Source: Nostoc cf. commune SO-36 (GTDB taxonomy: Bacteria > Cyanobacteriota > Cyanobacteriia > Cyanobacteriales > Nostocaceae). Taken from it: a DNA stretch of 64,000 nucleotides. The notes under the pieces are model-generated. The model saw only the letters and a program-made list of their open reading frames with translations, did not search any database and was not told the origin of the DNA. Below are positions 8,294-17,386 of the stretch, piece after piece. Where the stretch lies: assembly GCF_023734775.1 (NCBI RefSeq), contig NZ_AP025732.1:1866501-1930500 (forward strand), given 5' to 3'. Within the stretch, counting starts at the first letter, position 1; each line of letters starts with the position of its first letter. A program made the translations under genes and the position numbers.

Positions 8294-9287
8294 ATGTCAA
8301 AAAAATCACCATTGAATAATTTCTTCCGAGCTATTTTTTGTTGCCTTGACGATTGGATTTGTTGGGTGCGGAAATCAAGCAGCAAGAACCACATTTATTG
8401 AGACTAGCACCCAGGTAAATGAAAATCTTCCTCAAGTGGTAGCGACTACAAGCGTATTGTGTGACTTAACCAGACAGGTTGCAGGAAATACAGTTAACCT
8501 TACCTGCTTAATTCCCCCTACTGCCAATCCGCAATTTTATAAACCAAAACAGGAAGATCGTAAAGCTATTGAGCAAGCTAATCTTATTCTTTATACTGGT
8601 TACAATTTTGAACCGAATCTGATCAAATTAATAAAAGCTACTAAAAACCCTGCACCGAAAATAGCCGTCGGTCAAGTTGCGGTATCGAAGCCACAAAAAT
8701 TTCAGGTAGGCGGTAAGAATGTGACTGATCCTCACGTTTGGCACAATAGCAAAAATACTATCAGAATGGTGGAGGTAATTAATAGTAATCTGAGAAAATT
8801 AGAATCTAGTAATGCAGAGACTTATAGCCGCAATACTAAAAAAATTACAAATGAACTCACTCAACTAGATAAGTGGATTAAGTCAAGAATTGCCAGTATT
8901 CCTGCCAAAAAACGCAAGTTAGTTACAACCTCTGATGCCCTGGGTTATTACGCTAAAGCATACAGTATTTCATTAGCAGGGGGATTGCAAAGTATTAGTA
9001 CTAACGAAAAACTGACAGCCGCACGAGTAAAAAATTTAGCTACAAACATTAAACGGGCTAAAGTGTCAACAATTTTTGCTGAGGAAGCAATTAATCCTAA
9101 TTTGATTGAATCTGTAGCTACAGAAGCTGAGGTGAAAATTTCTGACAGAAAGCTTTATGCTGAGGGACTTGGTGAACCAGGAAGCGACGGAGATACTTAT
9201 CAGAAAATGATGATTGCCAATACACGCACAATTGCAGAAGGGCTAGGAGGGACTTATTTGATGTTTGAAGCAAAAGCTGCTAGATAG
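8294..9287 (+). CDS. Zn/Mn-type ABC transporter substrate-binding lipoprotein, frameshifted in the signal peptide
   Basis: Family ZnuA/PsaA/MntC: it would bind a divalent metal at the cell surface and hand it to an ABC permease. The mature part is intact from 8346 (TTG) and has LANLILYTGYNFE-type, DPHVWHN, SDALGYYAKAY and GSDGDTYQKMM blocks. An AGGAG and ATG at 8294 open a signal peptide (SPLNNFFRAIF) in another frame. Removing one T from the T6 run at 8334-8339 joins it to VALTIGFVGC, a good lipobox. So the gene carries one extra base, or an assembly error. The usual first His ligand (DPHTYEP-type) reads Gln in NPQFYKP. No permease or ATPase gene is adjacent. Confidence 0.8.
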
Positions 9288-9348
9288 CTAGAACATCAAT
9301 TCAGTAATTCTAGAAAGCAGTACCGTTCAGTTAATTCTAAAATCCTTG

Positions 9349-9392
9349 GTAGAGACGCGTTAGCGTAGCCCAGTAAAATTTCGCGTCTCTAC
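9349..9392. repeat. Palindromic dispersed repeat (GTAGAGACG family)
   Basis: Arms GTAGAGACGCG and CGCGTCTCTAC flank a loop of about 22 bases. The element follows the stop codon of the metal-binding protein and could serve as its terminator. The same arm sequence recurs near 10.1, 10.3, 28.9 and 57.5 kb. Confidence 0.65.
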
Positions 9393-9435
9393 AGTTCTAA
9401 AATTCAGTACCAAAAATCCAAAATCTAAAATTAGC

Positions 9436-9984
9436 TTACCATCCCCAAGTACCAGGAGCGCCTTTGAATGGCCCAACAATATCACTGGTAATCCAACCGC
9501 CGTAGAAGTTACCTGGTTGGGGTTGCACCTCTTCGCCATTCACATAGCATTTATCCATGACATGAGCATAAAAAGCTACATAGTCTTTCATAGATTCAAA
9601 CGCTGGTGTGGGGTTTGGGTAGAACCAAGCAACATTATGAACTTCTTTATCACCAACTCGGATTGTGTAGTAACTAGCACTTCCTTTCCATTCACAAAAG
9701 CTAGATTGCGGTGTCAAATGTAGATATTCAATTTTGATATCCGCAGGAGGAATGTAGTAAGAAGGAGGATGACTGGTTTCTAAAACACGTTTGGCGCTGT
9801 GAGTATCTGCAATTATTACTTCATTAAAGATTATTTGGATATGTTTGCTTGTGTCCTCCAGACGAGGTGGACGGGGGTAATCCCAAACTGATTCTTGTCC
9901 GGGAGCGGGTTCGATGCGTTGAGAATTAACCATCTTAAAATCTTGATGTGAGTGATGAATTTGCGTCACCGAACAGTCTGTCAT
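9436..9984 (-). CDS. DUF427-domain protein
   Basis: The 182-residue protein carries one full DUF427 domain: WDYPRPPRLE, IIFNEVIIADT, RVLETSHPPSYYIPPADI, the SFCEWKGSASYYTI strand and VAWFYPNPTPAFE. DUF427 forms a small beta-fold and is thought to bind a nucleotide-like or other small ligand, but its biochemistry is not established. The length is slightly longer than a bare domain because of an N-terminal extension of about 30 residues. A second in-frame ATG, before VNSQRIEP, is an alternative start. The gene is convergent with the metal-binding lipoprotein. Confidence 0.85.
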   Translation of the reverse strand: MTDCSVTQIHHSHQDFKMVNSQRIEPAPGQESVWDYPRPPRLEDTSKHIQIIFNEVIIADTHSAKRVLETSHPPSYYIPPADIKIEYLHLTPQSSFCEWKGSASYYTIRVGDKEVHNVAWFYPNPTPAFESMKDYVAFYAHVMDKCYVNGEEVQPQPGNFYGGWITSDIVGPFKGAPGTWGW

Positions 9985-10126
9985 AAATATCGGTTTTACC
10001 GAAGAAGAATTCAGAAGCCAGAATCCAGAATAAATTTTGTGCGACTGGATAGAGAATCGAGGTTTAAATCTCCCGATTTTAAACGCGCGTGATATTAAAT
10101 TCTTTGGCTTGCTGAATTGCGGTATG

Positions 10127-10169
10127 AATCCTTGTAGAGACGTTGCATTGCAACGTCTCTACAAGGATT
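10127..10169. repeat. Perfect 21-bp palindrome (GTAGAGACG family)
   Basis: Two perfect 21-base arms (10127-10147 and 10149-10169) flank a single central T, containing TTGTAGAGACGTTGCA. It is the longest and most regular member of the palindrome family in this window. It lies in the spacer between two genes transcribed leftwards. Confidence 0.8.
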
Positions 10170-10276
10170 TTAATATCATGCAAAATCATTTGCATACATG
10201 GAATCAGCAACGCCAATTCTTTTCTCTGTGACTATTAGACATCTCCAGAAATTAAATATGCGTTACCCAGAACCCT

Positions 10277-10307
10277 TGTAGAGACGTAGCAATGCTACGT
10301 CTCTACA
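10277..10307. repeat. Palindromic repeat, second copy
   Basis: Perfect 15-base arms (TGTAGAGACGTAGCA and its complement) surround one A. It lies 75 bp before the 3' end of the HlyD-type gene, where it could end that transcript. Confidence 0.75.
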
Positions 10308-10381
10308 TTCTTTTTCGGAGATGTCTATTACCCCTGACTTAATTGCTGGGGTATTCTGAATTCTGTTTTCAGCAGGACTTC

Positions 10382-11965
10382 TCATCGTACCTCTTTAAGA
10401 GCATCAACTTGCTTGGTAAACAACTCAGTGAATAAACTAAGCACAGTCCGTTCTTCGCGCACTTTTATATTGGCACTGATGGACATACCTGATTGCAAGT
10501 TAACGTTTTTACCCTTAATTACTAGGGATTGCCTATCTAATGAGACTTTTGCCGGAAATCTATAAAACTGATGGGTTTGATCTGGCGGTAATGCGTCTGA
10601 GCCTATGCCAGTCACTTCTCCCTTGATATCGCCAAACTCGCTGTAAGGAAAGGAGTCAATTCTTACATCGACTTTCATGCCTTTTCGCACAAACCCAATA
10701 TCTTTGTTAGTGATGAAAACTTCAGCTATATAGTTTTCATTGGGGACAATTTGCAGCAGTTTTGTCGTGGGATTCGCCACAAAACCAGGGTTTTTTGCTT
10801 GCAAATCGAAAACTGTGCCAGCTACAGGGGCACGGAGTTCTTGATATCTAACGTTTAACTGTGTTTGAGATATTTTACTATTTACATCCGCCAAACGTTG
10901 CTCATTATCTAGGAGAACTTTGCTGAATTGGCTATCGATTGTGGCAATACGCTGTTTGTTCTCGCCTATCTTATCCAAAATATTTTTATCAGAAACAGCG
11001 ACCGTATTACTTAACTCTTGTTGTCCTTTTTCTATATCAAACTGGAGGCGTTTTAGTTCCTCACCTAGTTGTGCTACTTCTGCTGTGCGGTTTTGGACTT
11101 CTTGTTGCTGATTGAGATACTGAAGTTGAGAAATACCACCTTCTTCTGCTAATATCTTCAGTTTCCCTAAAATTCCCTCTTGAATAGCTAAACTTGCTTT
11201 GCTATCTTCAAGCTTAATTTGATTTTGACTAAGTTGTTTTTTGGTTTTTTCTACTTCTAGCCGCGCTGCTGAGGAACGGGAGTCTAATTCCTTTTTAGCA
11301 ACTCTTAAAAGTTGTTGTTCGTCAATTCCTACCTCAGAAGATTGACCAGAATTTTTTAATTGAGTCCGAAATAATTCATTTTCTGCTACTAAGGCTGCCC
11401 GACTTTTTAACAGAAAAGCTGTTTCTGGTGGCAAACTGCCGCGCAAATATAACAGTTCAGATCCTGTGGCAGTACTTGCACCCATTAATCGGCGATAAAT
11501 CTGGTTTTCTTTAATTAATGCAACACGAATTTTATTTAAAGAATTTAATTCGGCTACCGGGGCGATGGAATCAAATGTTAGCAGTAAATCTCCTGGCTTG
11601 ACTTCTTGTCCATCTTTAACGTTAACTGTTTTCACAACTCCACTAACAGGAGCCTGAACTTCTTTAATTGTTCCTTGCGGCTTTAATTGCCCTGCTGCTG
11701 GCACTACTTGCTCAATTTTGGCAAAATAAGCCCAAGCAATTGCAAAGCAGGCTAGCCCCATGAGTGTAACCATGATTGTACGCGACCAAATTGGGGATTG
11801 GCGCAAGACAATGGATTGCTCAAATTCTTGATTGTTTGAGTTACTTAAAGACTCTTGAGCAGCTTTCTGTTGTTTTGTAAGTACCCGTGAATCTTGCTTG
11901 AGTCCGTTTTTCTGATTGCCATTTTTCTGATTGCCGTTGAGGTGATTCCCATTAATTTGAGTCAT
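10382..11965 (-). CDS. HlyD-family membrane fusion protein of a type I secretion system
   Basis: The 527-residue periplasmic adaptor links an inner-membrane ABC exporter to an outer-membrane channel. It has an Asn/Lys-rich N-terminus with repeated NGNQK units and one membrane helix at about 62-82. A biotinyl/lipoyl-like hairpin follows (LKPQGTIKEVQAPVSGVVKTVNVKDGQEVKPGDLL). Long coiled coils occupy about 190-380, and the second half-motif (LRAPVAGTVFDLQ) precedes a beta-barrel. It is downstream of the exporter on the same strand, separated by 97 bp, so the two form one secretion unit. No substrate gene or outer-membrane TolC partner is visible nearby. Confidence 0.9.
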   Translation of the reverse strand: MTQINGNHLNGNQKNGNQKNGLKQDSRVLTKQQKAAQESLSNSNNQEFEQSIVLRQSPIWSRTIMVTLMGLACFAIAWAYFAKIEQVVPAAGQLKPQGTIKEVQAPVSGVVKTVNVKDGQEVKPGDLLLTFDSIAPVAELNSLNKIRVALIKENQIYRRLMGASTATGSELLYLRGSLPPETAFLLKSRAALVAENELFRTQLKNSGQSSEVGIDEQQLLRVAKKELDSRSSAARLEVEKTKKQLSQNQIKLEDSKASLAIQEGILGKLKILAEEGGISQLQYLNQQQEVQNRTAEVAQLGEELKRLQFDIEKGQQELSNTVAVSDKNILDKIGENKQRIATIDSQFSKVLLDNEQRLADVNSKISQTQLNVRYQELRAPVAGTVFDLQAKNPGFVANPTTKLLQIVPNENYIAEVFITNKDIGFVRKGMKVDVRIDSFPYSEFGDIKGEVTGIGSDALPPDQTHQFYRFPAKVSLDRQSLVIKGKNVNLQSGMSISANIKVREERTVLSLFTELFTKQVDALKEVR

Positions 11966-12062
11966 AACGATTTAGGGTTTTGGATTTTGGTTTTGGATTT
12001 TTTGTAGGGTGGGCAATGTTTACTACTAATGCCAAAAACATTTGCCCTCAGCAATGACTAAA

Positions 12063-13706
12063 TTACAAGTTCACATCTTGTTGCTGATACAGGTAATAAT
12101 AATGACCTTTTGTAGCCATTAATTCTTGATGGCTGCCTTGTTCTATTACCCTGCTATTATCCATGACAACAATCATATCTGCATTACTTACGGTGTTCAA
12201 CCGGTGAGTAATAAAGAATACTGTATCACCCTTGAACGCTTTGGCTAAATTGAGACATATTTGCCGTTCTGTGGGATAATCTAATGCGCTAGTTGCTTCA
12301 TCTAAAACCAGTAACTTTGGTCTTTGTAAAACTGAACGAGCGATCGCAATTCTTTGTCGTTGTCCACCTGAAAGTGCAGAACCCCGTTCTCCTACCCGCG
12401 TGTTGTAACCGTTGGGTAAGTTCATGATAAACTCGTGGGCGCACGCCACCTGAGCCGCTTCGATAATTTCTTCGGTTGTGGCATCGGGATTGGTTAGGGC
12501 AATATTTTCCTGAACGCTGCCGTCAAATAACAATGTTTCTTGGGGAACTACGCCAATTTGTCGACGCAGTGAATAAAGTTCTACTTTGGCAATATCATAA
12601 CCATCAATTAAAATTCTGCCAGACTCAGTTTCGTAAAGTCTCAGCAGTAATTTCATCATCGTACTTTTACCAGACCCGCTTTGGCCGACGATGCCGATAA
12701 ATTTACCTGGCTCAAATTCTAAGTTGACGTTAGAAAGTTGCAGAGGGCCGCTTGTGCCAAACCGGAAGGAAACATTTTCATATTTCACTGCTCCTTTGAT
12801 CGTCGGTAAAGGTATATTGTAGCGGTCTGTTTCCCCTTCTTGTGGCGTATCGACAATATCGCTTAAACGCTCTAACGACAAGGCAGTTTCTTGGAAGCTT
12901 TGCCAGAGTTGAGCTAAACGCAATATTGGGCTGGTGACGTAACCCGATATAATCCTAAAGGCAATTAATTCGCCTAAAGTTAATTCACCTTGGAGTACTA
13001 AATAAGCCCCTACCCACAAAACTAGTAAGCTGCTGAGTTTGTTGAGAAAGTTGCTAGTAGAATTGGCGAGGGTGGAAGTGACAACTGTTTTAAAACCAGC
13101 CGCGACAAATCTGGCGTAACGCTCTTGCCAGGAAAAGCGCGATCGCAATTCGATATTTTGCGCTTTTACTGTTTGAATTCCTGACATCACCTCTACTAAA
13201 TAAGATTGAGTTTCGGCGTTGCGTTCGGCTTTGGCACGTAATTGTCTGCTAATGGTGGGAGAAGCAATTAAGGTGATTACCACAAACACGGGAATTGTGC
13301 TTAAGCCGACTAAGGTGAGTTGCCAACTGTAAATCAGCATCACACCGATATAGACGACTGAAAATAGAGCATCTAACCCCACTGTTAAGGCAGTACCCGT
13401 GAGGAATTGGCGGATATTTTCTAGTTCGTTGACGCGAGTAGAAAGTTCACCCACCGGTCGGCGTTCAAAGTAGCGCAGGGGTAGGCGTAGTAAGTGATCG
13501 ATGATTTGCGACCCTAAACCCATATCGATCCGGTTGGTAGTATCGACAAATAAGTAGGTTCGTAAGGTAGTCAACACTGCTTCAAATAGCCCGACTACTA
13601 AGAGCAAAACTCCCAAAATATGTAATGTGCCAATACTATTTTGAGTGATAACTTTGTCGATAATTAACTGAACGACTAGCGGATTTGCCAACGCTGCCAA
13701 CTGCAC
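12063..13706 (-). CDS. ABC exporter, membrane and ATPase part (3' part of a frameshifted gene)
   Basis: The frame covers five to six transmembrane helices (about residues 1-265) and a complete nucleotide-binding domain: Walker A GQSGSGKST (341-349), LSGGQ (445-449), Walker B LLVLDE (465-470) and the switch His (501). Type I exporters of this kind export peptides or proteins using ATP. The frame's only start is a GTG inside a transmembrane segment, so it is not a natural N-terminus. Deleting one base of the TTT at 13728-13730 (plus strand) fuses it to the upstream cNMP/C39-like frame through IEVFIASFFVQLAAL. The whole gene would be 12063-15075, about 1,000 residues. Confidence 0.9.
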   Translation of the reverse strand: MQLAALANPLVVQLIIDKVITQNSIGTLHILGVLLLVVGLFEAVLTTLRTYLFVDTTNRIDMGLGSQIIDHLLRLPLRYFERRPVGELSTRVNELENIRQFLTGTALTVGLDALFSVVYIGVMLIYSWQLTLVGLSTIPVFVVITLIASPTISRQLRAKAERNAETQSYLVEVMSGIQTVKAQNIELRSRFSWQERYARFVAAGFKTVVTSTLANSTSNFLNKLSSLLVLWVGAYLVLQGELTLGELIAFRIISGYVTSPILRLAQLWQSFQETALSLERLSDIVDTPQEGETDRYNIPLPTIKGAVKYENVSFRFGTSGPLQLSNVNLEFEPGKFIGIVGQSGSGKSTMMKLLLRLYETESGRILIDGYDIAKVELYSLRRQIGVVPQETLLFDGSVQENIALTNPDATTEEIIEAAQVACAHEFIMNLPNGYNTRVGERGSALSGGQRQRIAIARSVLQRPKLLVLDEATSALDYPTERQICLNLAKAFKGDTVFFITHRLNTVSNADMIVVMDNSRVIEQGSHQELMATKGHYYYLYQQQDVNL

Positions 13707-15075
13707 GAAAAAGGAAGCGATAAAGACTTTCTATCAGGACTCGACGGTGCTTTGACAAATAGGGTATAAACCACCGTAAACTAAAGCGTTCTTGGGGTGT
13801 TTCTTTGGTAGCAGTGAGCAATAATACCCTAACTTTAGGCGGAAAGTCGGTTGGATCAACATCTAAATTTTCAACCAATTGAGCGGGTTTACAGCGCACA
13901 ATTCCTTGAGATGGCACACCTACAACCATCACATTGGCATCCGCTTCATATAAAACGGCAAAACTATCACCATAGCGAATCAATGCCGGTGTGGGAATGC
14001 GCGTTACTGAAGCGACTGGTAGTTCGATTAACTGCGCCTTAAGTCCGATTAATTCTGCCAGATAAGCAGTAACTTGAAACGATATAGTTCCTTGACGCTT
14101 GACTTGCTCAGTTAAGATGCGGCGAACCACTTCTCGGCGAAACGGCATTTCTAGGTGCTTCGCGATCATTTGGAAGCAGACGAAGGCTGTATTTAGTTCT
14201 CCCTTACCACCAAAAAACGGGTATTTTTGTTTTGAGGAATTTTTTGAGTTTTGGGGGGCTGTCTGTGGAACTACTTCGTCTGATGCGTAGGGAATAACAT
14301 CTAGGTCGTTGGCGCTTTCTCTATCTATTCTGGTTTCAGTTACCGCAAGTTCTATCTCATGACTATCTTCCAAAATCAAATCTGACGGATGTATACCAAG
14401 CAACCGTGCAGGATTTTGACTTATGACCTGGATTTTGTCTCTGTCGTCTTCCCATTCTAGGCGATCGCTAGGTGAGAAATTCGTGACTGCACCACCGCCA
14501 CTCACAAACCAAACGCTTTTGCTATCTAGTTGGTTGAACGGGGTCTTTCCTGAAGGGAGATAATGGATTTTCGCGTGTGGTAAGGCTTTTTCTGTCAGTT
14601 CTCTAAGGTTTAAAGTAGCGATCGCTTGCTTTTGCCAATAGGAACCGAGGATATCGAAAACTTCTACTAAATAACTGCGATTTTTGCGGGCTTCGGCAAA
14701 GGCTGGGTATGAAGCCAGAAAGCTAAAATATGCTGCTGCACTCAAGGTTAAACATACTACTTCGGTGGAGGCGATCGCTGTTTCACAGGCGACATCACGC
14801 AACAAACCGATTTCGCCGATAATTTCCCCTGGTTGCAATAATTTTAGGGTGATTGGCATTTGCGTCTGGGGGTCGTATCCCAACAGCCGCACTTGTCCCT
14901 CATAAATTATGGTGATGCGTTCCGGGAGACTTTCTTTACCGATGATTTTCTGACCTATGCGGTAGCGCCAGGCTTGTAGCTGTTCTGATAAATTAGCGAT
15001 CGCTCCATCTGGTAACTGATCAAACCCTTCTAGGGTGGTGAGAAATTCGGGAAAAGTGCTTTTAATATAAGTCAT
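13636..15075 (-). CDS. cNMP-binding and C39-like domains of the same exporter (5' part)
   Basis: The 479-residue frame begins with a cyclic-nucleotide-binding-like domain (about residues 15-130, with IIYEGQVRLLGYDP and LQPGEIIGEIGLL). An Asn/Ser-rich linker follows, then a peptidase-C39-type fold (about 285-415, FVCFQMIAKHLEMPFRRE). In active C39 proteases a Cys sits in a D/E-C-G motif; here the aligned position is Thr, so the domain resembles the non-cleaving C39-like domain of HlyB. The last 25 residues are frame-shifted nonsense after the first transmembrane segment. It overlaps the ABC frame by 71 bp and should be read together with it. Confidence 0.87.
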   Translation of the reverse strand: MTYIKSTFPEFLTTLEGFDQLPDGAIANLSEQLQAWRYRIGQKIIGKESLPERITIIYEGQVRLLGYDPQTQMPITLKLLQPGEIIGEIGLLRDVACETAIASTEVVCLTLSAAAYFSFLASYPAFAEARKNRSYLVEVFDILGSYWQKQAIATLNLRELTEKALPHAKIHYLPSGKTPFNQLDSKSVWFVSGGGAVTNFSPSDRLEWEDDRDKIQVISQNPARLLGIHPSDLILEDSHEIELAVTETRIDRESANDLDVIPYASDEVVPQTAPQNSKNSSKQKYPFFGGKGELNTAFVCFQMIAKHLEMPFRREVVRRILTEQVKRQGTISFQVTAYLAELIGLKAQLIELPVASVTRIPTPALIRYGDSFAVLYEADANVMVVGVPSQGIVRCKPAQLVENLDVDPTDFPPKVRVLLLTATKETPQERFSLRWFIPYLSKHRRVLIESLYRFLFRAVGSVGKSASRSVNYRQSYHSK

Positions 15076-15968
15076 ATAAAATCAAGTAGAAGGTAAAAGT
15101 TGAGGAATAAAGTCGAGAATATTTAGGTAGTATCTCTTTTACTAACAGTGGTAGTGTTTGCTTTTATGCCAGCAGTGGTAATACTTCTGTAGCATTCACT
15201 GTGTCTAAATATGTAAAAGTACAGAGGGTCACTTATTCTAATTACATACCTGCATTCACATCACAGAGTTCCTACTGTTATACATTGTTCAAAACAAAGA
15301 TAGTGTAAATAGATCGAGGACAAGTTATCACTTGGTTAAGATTACATAATTTATACAAGTCTAAAATCAATAATTTAGCATTGCTGTAAGTATGCAACAG
15401 GTCTAATCATTTCAAACTAATACATAGAAACCCGGTTGTTTAACTTAGCGTCGCACATCTGAATTTATGATAATCAACATGAAAATATCATAAATGCTTT
15501 TCTAAGTAAATACCCGACTTTAAAATTATGTAATAAAAAAAACTTTAAATTTCAGAATTATTTTTTACAAATTATTGAATACACGGATTGACATTATCAC
15601 TAATGGCGAAAGATATTAAATTTTCTTCTCTAAACAGTACCTATGCCCAATTATGAAAGAATTATCCATCACTTTTTTACTAGCTTAATTTAATTAAAAT
15701 TAGCTGGAAAGTAAACGCGAAGATTTTTTGTCCCTCTAAACGAATCAACTATTAAATTTATGAAGGAAAGCTAATAACTGCCTTCAGTAAATTTACTAGT
15801 TTAATCCCTACGCATTAAATAACCCCACCCCACAAGTGGGATGAGGTTGTTCGATTTTGCTAAGTAATTACGCGATTTTAGGCAAGATTGACACTTAAAT
15901 TTACCTGACTGTGACAGACTCGGCACTAGCAAGCCCATCAACACTGTCCGTATCATCTTTTTGAACTT
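15076..15968. other. AT-rich intergenic region
   Basis: About 890 bp without a supportable gene. Every frame is short and the sequence is strongly AT-rich. Near 15824-15852 an imperfect inverted repeat (AACCCCACCCCAC / GTGGGATGAGGTT) could form a hairpin. The stretch just upstream of 15075 should hold the exporter promoter. Confidence 0.45.
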
Positions 15969-16301
15969 TTATTTTAGCTTGCCTGTTTGGGCATCCCTTG
16001 CAAACACCACTATTGCCAAGTCATCATATTCAGCTGCATAGAGGAATTTACCGTTGAGACTGACTGTGACAACTCTAGTTACTGATGCTACTAGTATATT
16101 GTGTGCGATCGCACCTTTGGATCTGCGGTGAGCTGCGCCAACTTGTCGCTGGGTGGGGCTACACCTACAACTGAGCAACAGCACTGCATAAATTTTTAGA
16201 TTACCTCTGTTAAATAAATATCTGTTCAAGCTTGTCCTGAACTTTGCTCCCAATTTATTAACCATACAGCATAAGTGATGAAAGTCTTTTGCTTGCACCA
16301 T
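15969..16301 (-). pseudogene. Possible remnant of a beta-propeller (YVTN-type) gene
   Basis: The C-terminal third of this 110-codon frame (VTVSLNGKFLYAAEYDDLAIVVFARDAQTGKL) looks like one blade of a seven-bladed propeller of the lactonase/YVTN type, which normally has many such blades. The first two thirds read like random Arg/Cys-rich sequence across a GC-rich repeat. I interpret it as a fragment left after rearrangement. Confidence is low because the match is one blade only. Confidence 0.3.
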
Positions 16302-16457
16302 TTTTTTTCAGTTCTCGCGCTCAATTAGCTCACCCGAATGGGTGAATCAAAAATTAACCGTTTAGGTGAACCGATTGCAGGAAGTTGAGACTAATAAAAA
16401 ATAAGACTTTATTACTTAAAAATACTAATTGCACTTTCTATAACTAAGGATAATCCT

Positions 16458-17007
16458 ATGAAACTCTCTACCTTGATAGATTCTGTACTCATTGTTGCTT
16501 CTATTGCTTTATTACCTGGAGCCAGTGGCGCTCAAATAGCTACTAACAATAGTGGCGAACCTATAGCTATCAACTCTAACAATTTATCTACTCATTCTAC
16601 GAACGTCAGCTACCTCAAACCCTTTGATGCTGCATTTCTAGCTTATCAAGGTAAGTAGGTGGGTGGGAAAATTTATAACTATGTCATTGCGTACCGCCAA
16701 GGGCGGAACCCGTAGGGTACGTAGCAAAGCGAAGTGAAGCAATCACAAAGGTTTCGACTCTTTTACATTTCGTTACATAGTTAGGTTTATTTGAGCCAAC
16801 CTACTTAATTTGAAAGCACAGGGTATTCCTAGTGGTAGTGCTTTGATATCTCAATACCAAACAGGAAACCTGACTGCACTAAATGTAATTAAGGCTGCTG
16901 TTAACTCTAAAAAGTTACCAGCACAAGCTTTGAATGATAAAAGCTATTTAAACACTGTCCAATCACAACTAACATCGTTCGACAACACCAGTCATTTATC
17001 TTACTAA
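16458..17007 (+). pseudogene. Small secreted protein gene interrupted by a MITE
   Basis: The first frame (16458-16658) encodes a signal peptide (about residues 1-25, cleaved near ASGAQ) and ends in FLAYQGK with an early stop. The second (from 16810) continues KAQGIPSGSALISQYQTGNLTALNVIKAAV. Removing 16654-16805 plus one copy of the flanking TA joins the two in frame as AYQGN-LKAQGIPS, giving about 131 residues. From memory this resembles a family of short exported cyanobacterial proteins with a YLAYQGYFK-QGIPS-type core, function unknown. A terminator follows at 17146. Whether the truncated first part is still made is unknown. Confidence 0.75.
16654..16805. mobile_element. 152-bp MITE with TA target duplication
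   Basis: Terminal inverted repeats of about 30 bp, imperfect inside, start AGTAGGT and end ACCTACT; the inner parts share TAACTATG / CATAGTTA. A TA dinucleotide flanks both ends (16652-16653 and 16806-16807), the duplication typical of IS630/Tc1-mariner-type transposases. It has no coding capacity, so it is a non-autonomous miniature element. The interior holds a second GC-rich palindrome (GTACCGCC / GGCGGAAC area). The target is the small secreted-protein gene, whose frame is restored exactly by removal. Confidence 0.8.
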
Positions 17008-17145
17008 ATACAGCGTTGCAGAGGTTCATAACGGATTTATGAAATGCTGTACTATCATCTCATTACTTTGATGGCAAAATGCGTCAGTGGCAAGGAAAAG
17101 CTGCTGTCTCCTCCTAATCACCATCCGATTATCAAACATTACTCG

Positions 17146-17173
17146 AACCCCTTCAACCTTGGAGGGGTTTTTA
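17146..17173 (+). terminator. Rho-independent terminator
   Basis: Arms AACCCCT and AGGGGTT surround a 10-base loop and run straight into a T tract (GGGGTTTTTA). The position, about 140 bp after the end of the interrupted secreted-protein gene on the same strand, makes it the likely end of that transcript. Confidence 0.75.
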
Positions 17174-17386
17174 GTTGCTGCTACAGTTGGTGCTTAGTCT
17201 AGTGTTTACTTCTGGAATGCTTGTATAGCAATAGTTTTTACCTTTTTACTACCAAGGTGCGATCGCTCCTACAATGGCGTAGCATATCACACTTATAGAA
17301 AAAATGGTCAAGTAATAAATTATTTACTGTTCTATCAAATTAACGTTGTTAAGTTACTCAGCAGGTGTAATTTTCACCTCCAGGCT

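Noticed and set aside
10037..10231. An open frame of 64 codons containing the palindrome
   Set aside because: The 21-bp palindrome lies inside it, and the reading frame looks random.
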